This document shows, one piece after another, positions 42,075 through 51,582 of a stretch of DNA of 64,000 nucleotides. The position numbers and the translations under genes are program-made. Source of the DNA: Neorhizobium galegae (GTDB taxonomy: Bacteria > Pseudomonadota > Alphaproteobacteria > Rhizobiales > Rhizobiaceae); assembly GCF_017877135.1 (NCBI RefSeq), contig NZ_JAGIPH010000001.1:310001-374000 (forward strand), read 5' to 3'. How positions within the stretch are numbered: position 1 is the stretch's first letter; the number at the start of each line of letters is the position of its first letter. The notes under the pieces are model-generated. The model did no database searches, had not been told where the DNA came from, and was given only the letters and a program-made list of their open reading frames with translations.

Positions 42075-43187
42075 ATGTCGGCGTTTACGCGTTTCACTCC
42101 CCTTGTCAGCCAGCTGCCCACAACCGTGCCCTTTGTCGGCCCCGAAGCCATCGAGCGCAGCCGCGGACTGAGCGTCAAGGCGCGCATCGGGGCCAATGAA
42201 AGCGGCTTCGGCCCGGCGCCTTCCGTGCTGCGGGCCATCGGCGAGGCGGCGTCCGAGACGTGGAAATATGCCGACCCGGAGAACTTTGCCCTCAAGCAGG
42301 CGCTTGCGGCGCATCTCGGCTGCGGGGCAGACAATATTGCCGTGGGTGAGGGCGTCGATTCGCTGCTCGGCCACATCGCCCGCATGATCGTTCAGGAGGG
42401 AACGCCGGTCGTCACCTCGCTCGGCGCCTATCCCACCTTCAACTTTCATGTGAGCGGCTATGGCGGCCGGCTGGTGACGACGCCTTATGTGGACGACCGC
42501 GAGGATCTCGCCGGCCTCCTCGATCTGGTGCGCCGCGAAAACGCGCAGCTGGTCTATCTGGCCAATCCCGACAATCCGATGGGAAGCTGGTGGGATGGCG
42601 AAAGCGTTGCAGCCTTTGCCAGGGCCCTGCCGGAAACCTGCCTTCTCATCCTGGACGAAGCCTATTGCGAAACGGCGCCCGCGGGCACGACGCCATCCAT
42701 CGCGTCCCTTCTCGATCAACCGAACGTCATGCGCACGCGCACCTTCTCCAAGGCCTATGGGCTTGCCGGCGCGCGCGTCGGCTATGCGGTGACGACGCCG
42801 GAGAATGCAAAATCCTTCGACAAGATCCGCCACCATTTCGGCATGGCGCGGATCAGCGTGGCCGCAGCGCTTGCGGCCTTGCAGGACCAGGATTACCTCG
42901 CGGAGGTAACGGCGCGCATTGCCCGCTCGCGCGACACGATTGCCGCAATCGCGCTTGAGAACGGGCTTTCGCCGCTGCCGTCTGCCACCAATTTCGTGGC
43001 GATCGATTGCGGACGCGACGGCACCTATGCGCGTGCGATCGTCGACGGGCTGATGGACCATGGCGTCTTCATCCGCATGCCGGGTGTCGCCCCGCTCAAC
43101 CGCTGCATCCGGGTGAGCACCGGGCCGGAAGCGGATATGGCTCTGTTGGCAGAGGCACTGCCGCAGGTTCTGGCCTCGCTCGGCTGA
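42075..43187 (+). CDS. PLP-dependent class I/II aminotransferase (HisC-like)
   Basis: 370-aa fold-type I enzyme. The PLP lysine is K226 in TRTFSKAYGLAGARVGYA; the aspartate for the pyridine nitrogen is in LILDEAYCE, and ANPDNPMG carries the conserved Asn. It looks like histidinol-phosphate aminotransferase paralogues in rhizobia, but no his genes are adjacent, so the amino acid substrate is unclear. The start at 42075 agrees with family length; the longer frame upstream has a non-conserved segment. A bidirectional terminator follows. Confidence 0.9.
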   Translation: MSAFTRFTPLVSQLPTTVPFVGPEAIERSRGLSVKARIGANESGFGPAPSVLRAIGEAASETWKYADPENFALKQALAAHLGCGADNIAVGEGVDSLLGHIARMIVQEGTPVVTSLGAYPTFNFHVSGYGGRLVTTPYVDDREDLAGLLDLVRRENAQLVYLANPDNPMGSWWDGESVAAFARALPETCLLILDEAYCETAPAGTTPSIASLLDQPNVMRTRTFSKAYGLAGARVGYAVTTPENAKSFDKIRHHFGMARISVAAALAALQDQDYLAEVTARIARSRDTIAAIALENGLSPLPSATNFVAIDCGRDGTYARAIVDGLMDHGVFIRMPGVAPLNRCIRVSTGPEADMALLAEALPQVLASLG

Positions 43188-43202
43188 GTATCCCAAAACA
43201 GG

Positions 43203-43230
43203 CAAAAGCCGCGACGATGCGCGGCTTTTG
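43203..43230. terminator. Bidirectional terminator between aminotransferase and Sel1-like genes
   Basis: Perfect 11-bp stem CAAAAGCCGCG / CGCGGCTTTTG with a 6-nt loop. The A/T ends give short U-tracts on both strands, fitting convergent genes. Confidence 0.8.
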
Positions 43231-43263
43231 AACAAGATCCGATCCGGGCGGTTGTCGCCCGGT

Positions 43264-43530
43264 TCAGTGCATGGTCATCCAGTCGCGGGCGGCCCGCAGC
43301 GCTTCGGCCAGCTGCATCTTCGTCATCGACTGCGACAGATCGGCGCGAAGCTCGGCCGCCCGGTCGGAGCCGCGGATGGCAGCAATGTTAAGCCACTTGT
43401 GCGCCGCCACCAGATCGACCGGACAACCGCGTCCGGTCGCATATTTCAGGCCCATGTCGCAGAAGGTCTCGGCGCGAGCTTCCGTGCCCATGGCGGTTAT
43501 ATCCGAATTGTTCATGTCAAAGTGTGCCAT
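43264..43530 (-). CDS. Short Sel1-like repeat protein
   Basis: 88-aa protein with one Sel1/TPR-like helical hairpin: FCDMGLKYATGRGCPVDLVA followed by AHKWLNIAAIRGS. A second part, DRAAELRADLSQSMTKMQL, forms another helix. It has no signal peptide. The start at 43530 was chosen from similarity to rhizobial proteins beginning MAHFDMNNSD; upstream codons are Arg-rich and not conserved. Single-repeat forms like this are common in rhizobia; partner unknown. Confidence 0.8.
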   Translation of the reverse strand: MAHFDMNNSDITAMGTEARAETFCDMGLKYATGRGCPVDLVAAHKWLNIAAIRGSDRAAELRADLSQSMTKMQLAEALRAARDWMTMH

Positions 43531-44037
43531 TGCGTCGATCCCTGTTTCAGTGCCTGTTGTAACGAACCCTGTTTGTCTTGCCCTTGAAGGGCGCCGTCCG
43601 GATCTGCCGTCTCTGCGGCTTTTGCGATCTTTTCGACCGGCAGGTTTTCCTGCTCGTTTGATGACTTCAGTGTGCCGCACGGGCTTCAAAATTTGTCTAA
43701 AATGCATGCTTAATTTGCTGAAAACAGAATCTAAACGGCTGGTAAACCTCGCTTTTCGTTAAACATCGCAGCCCTTGCAAATTAAGGATTTTCGGATCTG
43801 GTTTACCCGCTGTTCACCATGGCATCTTTACCCTTTGCTCACCCTGTTTTGCGCCGGGCCGACAGAGGCGAAGCGCGACACCATCGCAAAGGGCTGAAGC
43901 CACCCGCAATTCCTGTTTACCTTTACGTGAGCGTCAGCTAGCTTTTTGACGTGGGCGCTGAGACGATCTTCTGGAGGAGAGGAACGGCCACACGCGTCGA
44001 TGCCGGAAGGCGGGGATGGAAAGAGAGGAGAGACGGG
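43531..44037. other. Intergenic region between Sel1-like and DUF2147 genes
   Basis: About 500 nt divergent spacer, AT-rich in the middle (near 43680-43800), as expected for two promoters. A small hairpin GCAGG-TTTT-CCTGC lies at 43640-43653. I see no supported gene. Confidence 0.35.
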
Positions 44038-44379
44038 ATGTTTCGCAAAGCAATGCTGGCCGCTGGCCTTGTCCTGGCACTGGCCCCGGTTTCGCAGGCG
44101 GCGGAGCCGATCGAGGGCAGCTGGAAAACCGCAAGCGGCGAGACGGCCGTCATCGCCCCCTGCGGCAAGTCCTTCTGCGTGACGCTGAAGACGGGCAAGT
44201 TCGCCGGCCGGCAAATCGGCCGCATGGACGGCAAGGGCAACGACTATACCGGCGAGATCACCGACCCAGAAAACGACAAGACCTATGCCGGCTCCGGCGC
44301 CGTCACCGGAAATGCGCTGAAGATGAAGGGCTGCGTGCTTGCGGTCTTCTGCAAGGCGCAGACCTGGACCAGGCTTTAA
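44038..44379 (+). CDS. DUF2147 exported protein
   Basis: 113-aa protein with a signal peptide (AMLAAGLVLALAPVSQA, cleavage before AEPIEG). The mature part shows the DUF2147 pattern: EGSWKTASGETAVIAPCGKS, then GKGNDYTGEITDPENDKTYA and GCVLAVFCKAQTW. Four cysteines suggest two disulfides. The family is periplasmic and of unknown function, often stress-linked. The ATG at 44038 follows GAGGAGA. It is upstream of amn but separated by 153 nt. Confidence 0.88.
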   Translation: MFRKAMLAAGLVLALAPVSQAAEPIEGSWKTASGETAVIAPCGKSFCVTLKTGKFAGRQIGRMDGKGNDYTGEITDPENDKTYAGSGAVTGNALKMKGCVLAVFCKAQTWTRL

Positions 44380-44532
44380 AGGCCCATCGCGGGACCCGGA
44401 AGTACAAAAGGCGTGAAGCGCGCCATGGCCGGCCTGTTGCACGGCCAGCGTCACGCAAAGCGCCATCAAAGATCCTACAAAACGACGGAAAAGCGTAATT
44501 TGCTTGTTAGCAAGAGCGCCTTATAATGCATC

Positions 44533-46032
44533 ATGAGCAAACACATCCTGCCTTTCGCACCCGCCCACTGCATCAGCCCGGAGCCTTTCGAGGCGCAAAG
44601 CTTTGACGATCCCGTCAAGGCGGTCGATGCCCTTGCCGCCCTTTACGAGCGCAACACGGCCTTCCTGATTAGCGGCTTCGATGATCTGGCGCAGGGCGGT
44701 GCCGTGCGCGGCCGCTACCGCGCCTGCTATCCACAGGTCAGCATCGAAACCAGCAGTTTCGGCCATGTCGATTCGCGCCTGTCCTATGGCCATGTCACGG
44801 CGCCCGGCGTCTACACCACCACTATCACCCGGCCCAAACTGTTCCGCCATTACCTGAAGGAGCAACTGGGCCTTTTGATGCGCAACCACCATGTGCCGGT
44901 GACGGTGTCGGAATCGACCACGCCGATCCCCCTGCACTTTGCCTTCGGCGAAGGCGCCCATGTCGAGGCCTCGTCTTCGACGGTGCTGAACGACATGCCG
45001 CTGCGCGACCTGTTCGATACGCCCGATCTCAATACGACCGATGACCTGATTGCCAATGGCGAATATGACCAGGTGCCCGGCGAACCGGCGCCGCTTGCGC
45101 CGTTTACCGCCCAGCGCATCGATTATTCGCTGGCGCGCCTCAGCCATTATACGGCCACCAGCGCCGAGCATTTCCAGAATTTCGTGCTGTTTACCAATTA
45201 CCAGTTCTACATCGACGAATTCGCGGCCTTTGCCCGCGAACTGATGGCGAACGGCGGCGAGGGCTATACGGCCTTTGTCGAGCCGGGCAATCTCGTCACC
45301 CTGCCGGGCAGCGGCACGGCACCGGAACCGATTGCCCGCCTGCCGCAGATGCCGGCCTATCACCTGAAGAAGAAGGGCCATGCCGGCATCACGCTGGTCA
45401 ATATCGGTGTCGGGCCGTCCAACGCCAAGACGATCACCGACCATATCGCGGTGCTGCGCCCGCATGCCTGGCTGATGGTCGGCCACTGCGCGGGGCTTCG
45501 CAACAGCCAGCGCCTTGGCGATTACGTGCTGGCGCATGCCTATATGCGCGAGGACCACGTGCTCGACGACGACCTGCCCGTCTGGGTGCCGATCCCGGCA
45601 CTTGCCGAGGTGCAGAAGGCGCTGGAGGATGCGGTGGAGGAAATCACCGGTCTTGAAGGCTTTGAGCTGAAGCGCATCATGCGCACCGGCACCGTTGCCA
45701 CCATCGACAACCGCAACTGGGAACTGCGCGACCAGCGCGGACCGGTGAAACGCCTGTCGCAGGCGCGCGCGATCGCACTCGACATGGAATCTGCAACGAT
45801 TGCGGCCAATGGTTTCCGCTTCCGCGTGCCCTATGGCACGCTGCTCTGCGTCTCCGACAAGCCCCTGCACGGCGAACTGAAGCTGCCGGGCATGGCGACG
45901 GAATTTTACCGCACGCAGGTGCGCCAGCACCTGAAGATCGGCATTCGCGCCGTGCAGAAACTGGCGGCCATGCCGACGGAAACGCTGCATTCGCGAAAAC
46001 TGCGCAGCTTTTACGAGACGGCATTCCAGTAA
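44533..46032 (+). CDS. amn: AMP nucleosidase
   Basis: 499-aa enzyme that splits AMP into adenine and ribose 5-phosphate, adjusting adenylate pools. The N-terminal AMP nucleosidase domain covers about 15-165; the phosphorylase-like catalytic domain covers about 260-480, with INIGVGPSNAKTITDHI-like phosphate-binding residues, HAWLMVGHCAGLR and ALDMESATIAANGF. Length is typical for bacterial Amn. The phosphate-site and M-E-S motifs are intact. It is a single gene. Confidence 0.95.
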   Translation: MSKHILPFAPAHCISPEPFEAQSFDDPVKAVDALAALYERNTAFLISGFDDLAQGGAVRGRYRACYPQVSIETSSFGHVDSRLSYGHVTAPGVYTTTITRPKLFRHYLKEQLGLLMRNHHVPVTVSESTTPIPLHFAFGEGAHVEASSSTVLNDMPLRDLFDTPDLNTTDDLIANGEYDQVPGEPAPLAPFTAQRIDYSLARLSHYTATSAEHFQNFVLFTNYQFYIDEFAAFARELMANGGEGYTAFVEPGNLVTLPGSGTAPEPIARLPQMPAYHLKKKGHAGITLVNIGVGPSNAKTITDHIAVLRPHAWLMVGHCAGLRNSQRLGDYVLAHAYMREDHVLDDDLPVWVPIPALAEVQKALEDAVEEITGLEGFELKRIMRTGTVATIDNRNWELRDQRGPVKRLSQARAIALDMESATIAANGFRFRVPYGTLLCVSDKPLHGELKLPGMATEFYRTQVRQHLKIGIRAVQKLAAMPTETLHSRKLRSFYETAFQ

Positions 46033-46135
46033 GCGACGGGCGATGCCGCAAAGGCGGGGGGATCACGCCCACCCCCGTCTGCCGTTGCGAAAGACGGCAC
46101 CACGCGGATGACGAAGAGGCGTGGACCCGCCGAGC

Positions 46136-47101
46136 CTATGGCGCGGTTTTCGTCCGCCCGGCGACCATCATCGCCAGCAGGGTTCCGGCAACGGATGTCA
46201 TGATGATCATCAAATGGGCGTTGACGGCGGCCTTGCCCAGGGCCGCCATCGCCTCGCCGTCATGCGGGCTGCCGAAGGCGAGCGCACCGGCGGTGATGCC
46301 GGCTGGATAGGTTCCAACGCCGCCCGGCGCATGGAGCGGCAGGACGGAGGAAAGCTCACCGCCGAGCGCGCCGCCGAAGCCGGCGGGAACGGCAAGTCCG
46401 CCCAGAAGCACCAGCACCCAGGCCACCACGATGATCTTGACGAACCAGTTGATCAGCGTTGCGGCCCAGGCACGCAGGAAGGCGGTGGTGGTGGGCGGCA
46501 GGCCCGCCTCGATTTCCACCAGCAGCGCCTCGAGCCGTGCCGGCAGGCTGCCGTGCAACAGGCGAAACAGCGGCCTTCGGGCGGCAAAGCCGATGGCTGG
46601 CATCAGCGCAAACAGGCACCACGCCAGCCAGGCGACGGCATGCGTTGCCTGCAGCGCAAGACCGATGCCGGCCGCCGCCAGCAGCGCATGCAGGTCCAGC
46701 AGCCGCATGACCAGAAGCGCCGAACTGGCTCTGGCAATGGAAAGGCCGAATTCGCGCTTCATCAACAACGGAAAGCTCATCTCGCCGCTTCGAAAGGGCA
46801 GCATGATGTTGAGGAGGTTGTGGACCTGCACCAGCCGCAGCAACAGCCTGAAATGCCCGCCCGTCTCGCGCGGAAAATAATCGCGAATGCGCCAGGTGCG
46901 CAGCACATAGGTGACGAGGAGAAGCGCCATCGCAACCAGCGGCGTCGTCCAGCCGGTCTCCCGCCAGAGCCCGATGATCTGCTCCCAGCCAAAGAACCAC
47001 TGGATGAACAGGATATAGGCCACGATGGCAATGACCGTCACGAGGGTCATCGCATGGCGCACTATCCAAGGGTTTTGGCTCGCAAGCCCATCACTCTTCA
47101 T
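46136..47101 (-). CDS. UPF0104/LPG-synthase-TM-like flippase-type membrane protein
   Basis: 321-aa inner-membrane protein with about eight helices. LPFRSGEMSFPLLMKREFG and LPLHAPGGVGTYPAGI are the two conserved motifs of the YbhN/AglD/LPG-synthase-TM family, whose members are proposed lipid or glycolipid translocases or regulators. No lysyltransferase domain is attached, so it is not an MprF. The start at 47101 follows AGGCGG. It is divergent from a cluster of polyprenyl-glycan enzymes, which fits a role in moving lipid-linked sugars. Confidence 0.87.
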   Translation of the reverse strand: MKSDGLASQNPWIVRHAMTLVTVIAIVAYILFIQWFFGWEQIIGLWRETGWTTPLVAMALLLVTYVLRTWRIRDYFPRETGGHFRLLLRLVQVHNLLNIMLPFRSGEMSFPLLMKREFGLSIARASSALLVMRLLDLHALLAAAGIGLALQATHAVAWLAWCLFALMPAIGFAARRPLFRLLHGSLPARLEALLVEIEAGLPPTTTAFLRAWAATLINWFVKIIVVAWVLVLLGGLAVPAGFGGALGGELSSVLPLHAPGGVGTYPAGITAGALAFGSPHDGEAMAALGKAAVNAHLMIIMTSVAGTLLAMMVAGRTKTAP

Positions 47102-47287
47102 ATAAAAGCCGCCTGGAATGTCAGATCGGAGATCGACGGGGACTGGCAATAGCAAAACGCCCCACCATGTATCACTGACCTTTAGGAGAAAGGCAGGGCA
47201 TCGACAACTGCAGCCGCGCAGAGAGCGTGGACGGTTTTGACGCCCAAGCCGTCTTCCACCCCTGGATGCTTGCGACAAGGCCGGTGA

Positions 47288-48907
47288 ATGCCGGATGAAG
47301 AGCCTTGTCCGCAGACGTCAAAAAGAACTGTGCTGATGAAACCTGACTTGTCTTCTCCCGCCTCCTCCGCGGACGCTTTGCCGGAACAGGCCTCTCGCCC
47401 TGCAGCCGGCGCCGGCGGTTCCGTTTCCTGGGATATCCTTCTGCCGCTGCTGCTTGCCGGCTATTTTCTGGTGAACCTGCTGGTGCGCCTGACAGTGTCC
47501 GATTCGCTGGAATACGACGAGGCCGAACAGGTCCTCGTCACGCAATGGCTGGCGCTCGGCTATGCCACCCAGCCCCCGCTCTACAACTGGCTGCAGCACC
47601 TGGTGTTTTCGATCGGCGGCATATCCATCGCCACGCTTGCCATCTGGAAGAACACCATCCTCCTGAGCCTTTACCTGATATCGTGGAAAACCGCCAAGCT
47701 GCTGCTGCCGCGCAAGGAGCATGCGGTCATCGCGACGCTCGGGCTTTTGACCATTCCGCAGGTAGCGTTCGAATCGCAGCGCGACCTCACGCACACGGTG
47801 GCCGCCATTTTCTGCGCGGTCCTCTTCCTGTCCGGCCTGTTCTTCACGTTGAAAAAACCGAGTCTCGCGAGCTATGCCGTCACCGGCCTTGCCACCGGCC
47901 TCGGGCTTCTGGCGAAATACAATTTTGCTCTTCTGCCGGCCGCCGCCTTTCTGGCGGTTCTGTCCCATCCGCAGTGGCGCCGCCGCATCTTCGACCGACG
48001 CTTCCTCCTGACCGCTGTACTGACCGTGATCGTCGTTGCGCCGCATGGCTGGTGGCTTCTGCAAAATCTCTCCGTCGCGTCGCAGGGCACCCTGTCGAAA
48101 TTGCAGGACACAGGCGCGACCGCGACACGCTTCCCCTTCCTTGAGGGGCTGACCTCGCTGGTCATCGCCATCATCGGCTTTGCGGGCCTCACGATCCTCG
48201 CCTACTGGATTGCCTTCGGCCGAGATTTCGTGGCGAGCCTGCGCGCCGGCAACGACTGGACACGCTTCATCGAACGCATGCTGCTTGCCCTGGCCTTCGT
48301 TCTCATCCTGATGCTTCTCGTGACAGGCGCCGAACACATCAAGGACCGTTGGCTGGCCCCCCTGCTCGTCGTGCTGCCGCTTTACCTGACGCTGAAGCTT
48401 TCGGCCGCCGGCCGGCTTTCGGAGACAGGGGCACGGCGCTTCCTGGCGATTGCGCTCGCCGTCATGGTCATCATCCCGACCATCCTCGGCGTGCGGCTTC
48501 ACCTGCCGCAATGGACCGGCTCCTACGAGAAGCTGAACTACCCCCAGCGTGAACTTGTCGAACGGCTGGTCAACGAGGTGGGCACGCGCCCAGGCCTGCT
48601 GATTGCAAACGATTCCCATATCGGCGGCAATATGCGCCTCTACCTGCCGGATGTGCCGGTCTACTCGATCTATTTTCCGGCCTTCCAGCCGAAATACGAG
48701 TTCAGCGCGCAAAGGCCGATCCTTGCCGTCTGGAACCGCCGCACGGCAGACCCGCTCACACTGCCCGACAATCTGCGCCCGTCCATCGACCGCTTTGCCG
48801 GTGCCGGCGCGCGCATGAAGACCGGCGTTGTCGACGTGCCCTACATCAACGGACGGCCGGGGGACGTGTATCACTTGGGTTACGCCGTTCTCTATCCGGC
48901 AAATTGA
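47288..48907 (+). CDS. GT39 (ArnT/Rgt-like) glycosyltransferase, copy A
   Basis: 539-aa inner-membrane glycosyltransferase. After a hydrophilic N-terminus, about 11 helices run to residue about 420 and a periplasmic C-terminal domain follows. The first large loop carries DSLEYDEAEQ, with the acidic D-E of the GT-C catalytic loop, then QPPLYNWLQH. The pattern matches RgtA/RgtB/RgtD-type enzymes of rhizobia, which move galacturonic acid from a polyprenyl carrier to LPS core or lipid A; sugar and acceptor are inferred. Start is uncertain: 47336 also works. It is paralogous to the protein at 50031. Confidence 0.88.
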   Translation: MPDEEPCPQTSKRTVLMKPDLSSPASSADALPEQASRPAAGAGGSVSWDILLPLLLAGYFLVNLLVRLTVSDSLEYDEAEQVLVTQWLALGYATQPPLYNWLQHLVFSIGGISIATLAIWKNTILLSLYLISWKTAKLLLPRKEHAVIATLGLLTIPQVAFESQRDLTHTVAAIFCAVLFLSGLFFTLKKPSLASYAVTGLATGLGLLAKYNFALLPAAAFLAVLSHPQWRRRIFDRRFLLTAVLTVIVVAPHGWWLLQNLSVASQGTLSKLQDTGATATRFPFLEGLTSLVIAIIGFAGLTILAYWIAFGRDFVASLRAGNDWTRFIERMLLALAFVLILMLLVTGAEHIKDRWLAPLLVVLPLYLTLKLSAAGRLSETGARRFLAIALAVMVIIPTILGVRLHLPQWTGSYEKLNYPQRELVERLVNEVGTRPGLLIANDSHIGGNMRLYLPDVPVYSIYFPAFQPKYEFSAQRPILAVWNRRTADPLTLPDNLRPSIDRFAGAGARMKTGVVDVPYINGRPGDVYHLGYAVLYPAN

Positions 48908-48922
48908 CGATGGCCTGTGCTG

Positions 48923-48941
48923 GCAAGAGCGATGCTCTTGC
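48923..48941. terminator. Hairpin between GT39 copy A and GT2 genes
   Basis: GCAAGAGC and GCTCTTGC (8 bp) around the 3-nt loop GAT, 15 nt after the GT39 stop. No T-run. It may reduce rather than stop read-through into the GT2 gene. Confidence 0.45.
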
Positions 48942-49042
48942 TATACAGGGCGTCAACAAAGACGTGGTAGGCCTCGGGCGCCTGAGCCGCAGCGTGAGCC
49001 TGTGGCGGAAAGAGCAGCCCGGCGGATCAAGGAGAATGTCAG

Positions 49043-50062
49043 GTGCAGACAGTTGCGGAACGGGCCGGGATGCCGGCGACGGATCCTTCGGCCGTGGAGC
49101 TTTCCCTGGTGGTGCCGATCTTCAATGAAGAGGAAAGCGTCGGCCCGCTGATTGCCCGCATCGAGGAGGCCATGGCTGGCATCGCTTACCGCTGGGAGCT
49201 GATCCTCGTGGACGACGGCAGCACGGATGCCACGCTTGCCAATGCCCGCTCGGCTATCGGCCGTCCCGGCCTTGATCTGCAGGTGGTGGCGCTGCAGCGC
49301 AATTTCGGCCAGACAGCCGCCATGCAGGCCGGCATTACCCAGGCCCGCGGGCGTCTGATCGCGACCCTCGACGGCGACCTGCAGAACGATCCGCGTGACA
49401 TTCCGGAGATGGTGAAGGAACTCGAGCGGCGCGAACTGGATCTTCTGGTGGGCTGGCGCAAGAACCGCCAGGACGGGCTTGTCCTGCGCAAGATCCCCTC
49501 CTGGATCGCCAACCGGCTGATCGGCCGCATCACGGGCGTGCGTCTGCATGATTATGGCTGCAGCCTGAAGATCTACCGCGGCTCGGTGATCAAACAGGTG
49601 CGTCTGATGGGCGAAATGCACCGCTTCATCCCCGCCTGGGTGGCCGGCGTCGTGCCAAGCTCACGCATCGGCGAAATGCCGGTGACCCATCACGCACGCC
49701 AGCACGGCACCTCCAAATACGGCATCTCGCGCACCTTCCGCGTCATCCTCGACCTCCTGTCGGTGATGTTCTTCATGCGCTTCAAGGCACGGCCGGGACA
49801 TTTCTTCGGGTCGCTGGGGCTAGCGCTGGGTGCGCTCGCCGGTCTGATCCTCGCCTACCTGTTCGTCGACAAGTTCATCATGGGCAACAATATCGGCACG
49901 CGGCCGCTGTTTCTCGTCGGCATCATGCTGTTTCTGTCGTCCATGCAGCTGATTACCACGGGCATCCTCGCCGAAATGCTGGCGCGCACCTATTACCGAG
50001 ACGAAAATTCCCTGAGCTATATCGTGAGAGATGTTTTCAGCGGTGAGCACCCGAATTCATAA
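49043..50062 (+). CDS. GT2 polyprenyl-phosphate glycosyltransferase (DPM1/ArnC/RgtE-like)
   Basis: 339-aa enzyme that loads a sugar on a polyprenyl phosphate on the cytoplasmic face. The GT-A domain (about 10-240) shows LSLVVPIFNEEESVG, LVDDGSTD and LDGDLQNDP; two membrane helices occupy about 255-320. In rhizobia RgtE of this type makes dodecaprenyl-phosphate galacturonate for Rgt transferases. The GTG at 49043 follows AGGAGA. Its 3' end overlaps the second GT39 gene by 32 nt, so donor maker and user are co-translated. Confidence 0.9.
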   Translation: MQTVAERAGMPATDPSAVELSLVVPIFNEEESVGPLIARIEEAMAGIAYRWELILVDDGSTDATLANARSAIGRPGLDLQVVALQRNFGQTAAMQAGITQARGRLIATLDGDLQNDPRDIPEMVKELERRELDLLVGWRKNRQDGLVLRKIPSWIANRLIGRITGVRLHDYGCSLKIYRGSVIKQVRLMGEMHRFIPAWVAGVVPSSRIGEMPVTHHARQHGTSKYGISRTFRVILDLLSVMFFMRFKARPGHFFGSLGLALGALAGLILAYLFVDKFIMGNNIGTRPLFLVGIMLFLSSMQLITTGILAEMLARTYYRDENSLSYIVRDVFSGEHPNS

Positions 50063-51563
50063 ATTCCTCGTCCGCCGCCCGGACATCGTCATCTGGCTTG
50101 TCCTTGGCTATTTCGTGCTGTGCGTGCTGCTGCGGGTCATCCGTTCCGACAGCCTGCAGAACGACGAGGCCGAGCAGGCCTTCCAGGCGCAGATGCTGCT
50201 TCTCGGCTATGGCCGGCAGCCACCGCTCTACAACTGGCTGCAATATGGCGTGGTCCATGTCTTCGGCCTGTCGGTGGCCACCATCTCCCTATTGAAGAAC
50301 GGGCTTCTCTTTCTCTGTTGCCTGTTTTATCTCGTCGCCGCCCGCATCGTGGTGCGCGACAGGCGCCTGCCCTTCGTCGCCATGCTCGGCGTGCTGGCCG
50401 TTCCGTCGGTGACGGTCCTTGCGCAGCGTGACCTGACCCATGCGGTGGGAACGCTCTGTCTGGTCTCGCTGTTCCTGTGTGCCCTGCTCTCCGTTTTGAA
50501 GCGCCCGGGCCTCTTCGGTTATCTCGCCCTGGGCGTGACGGTCGGCTTCGGCATCATCACCAAGTACAACTTCGTCATCCTGCCGGTCGCCGCCATTCTC
50601 GCCATGCTGACCGATGCGCAGTTTCGCCGCCGCCTCTTCGATTGGCGCGTCATCCCGGCGGTTCTCATCGCAATCGCCATCGTCACGCCGCATCTGGTGT
50701 GGGTTCTCTACCACCTCGATCTTGCAACGACCGGCACCGTACAGGCCATGCACGATGGTGCATCGGGCAATGCGGCAAAGGATACGATGCGGGGTCTCAT
50801 CTCGATTCTCGAATCAACGCTTGCGGGCTCCGTCCCGGTGCTCGCCCTCTTCGCGCTGGTGTTTTACCGCGATATCGGGGCCGCCTTTCGGGCGCAGAGC
50901 CGCTGGACGCGCCTCATTGGCGGCATGATCATCGCCTCGCTTATTCTGGTGGCCTTGATCGGCATCGGCTTTGGCGCCTCCAGCATCCGCCAGAAGTGGC
51001 TGTCGCCCTTCCTCCTGCTCCTGCCGCTATACCTCGTGCTGAAGTTCGATGCGATCGAAGGCGACATGCGCCAGAGCGTGGCGCGCATGGCGCCGCCGCT
51101 CCTCGGCATCGTCACCGCCTTTTCCCTCTATCTGGCGCTCAGCAACCTGATCGGCCCGCTGATCGGCGACTATGGCAAGGAACACATTCCCTACCGGTCA
51201 TTTGTGGAGCAGGTCGTCAAAGAACGGGGCGAACGGCCGGCCTATGTGATCACCGACGACCTGATGCTTGCCGGCAATCTGCGCCTGCAATGGCCGGACG
51301 TGCCGGTGATCATGCCGGGCACGCCGCTTCCGGTCTCGCTTGAGTCCGCAGGTCAAAGCGGCAGCGGCCTGATCGCTTGGCCGGCGAAGGGGGGCGAGCC
51401 GCTTCCCGCATCGGCGGCCGTTCTTCTGGCGGCGCATGGCCTCATTCTCGATGCGAACGTCGGCGCTCGACAGATGGCGGTGCCCTACCTGTTCTCGCGT
51501 GGCAGGGCGACCTTTCCCTTCGGCTATGCTTTCGTAAAGCAGGCACCCTTGCCCGTTCGTTGA
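50031..51563 (+). CDS. GT39 (ArnT/Rgt-like) glycosyltransferase, copy B
   Basis: 510-aa inner-membrane GT-C enzyme, paralogue of copy A. SDSLQNDEAEQAFQAQ carries the catalytic acidic loop, followed by RQPPLYNWLQY as in copy A; LAQRDLTHAVGT and KYNFVILPVAAILA also align between the two. It likely uses the lipid-linked sugar made by the upstream GT2. The start overlaps the GT2 gene; a GTG at 50043 is an alternative. Convergent with the aminotransferase gene 19 nt away. Confidence 0.88.
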   Translation: MFSAVSTRIHKFLVRRPDIVIWLVLGYFVLCVLLRVIRSDSLQNDEAEQAFQAQMLLLGYGRQPPLYNWLQYGVVHVFGLSVATISLLKNGLLFLCCLFYLVAARIVVRDRRLPFVAMLGVLAVPSVTVLAQRDLTHAVGTLCLVSLFLCALLSVLKRPGLFGYLALGVTVGFGIITKYNFVILPVAAILAMLTDAQFRRRLFDWRVIPAVLIAIAIVTPHLVWVLYHLDLATTGTVQAMHDGASGNAAKDTMRGLISILESTLAGSVPVLALFALVFYRDIGAAFRAQSRWTRLIGGMIIASLILVALIGIGFGASSIRQKWLSPFLLLLPLYLVLKFDAIEGDMRQSVARMAPPLLGIVTAFSLYLALSNLIGPLIGDYGKEHIPYRSFVEQVVKERGERPAYVITDDLMLAGNLRLQWPDVPVIMPGTPLPVSLESAGQSGSGLIAWPAKGGEPLPASAAVLLAAHGLILDANVGARQMAVPYLFSRGRATFPFGYAFVKQAPLPVR

Positions 51564-51582
51564 ACCGTGGTGCTCCGCCAGC

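Noticed and set aside
46055-46098. Paired GC-rich stems after amn (CGGGGG/CCCCCG and GCCGT/ACGGC)
   Set aside because: Short stems with long or unstable loops and no T-run; too weak to call as a terminator.
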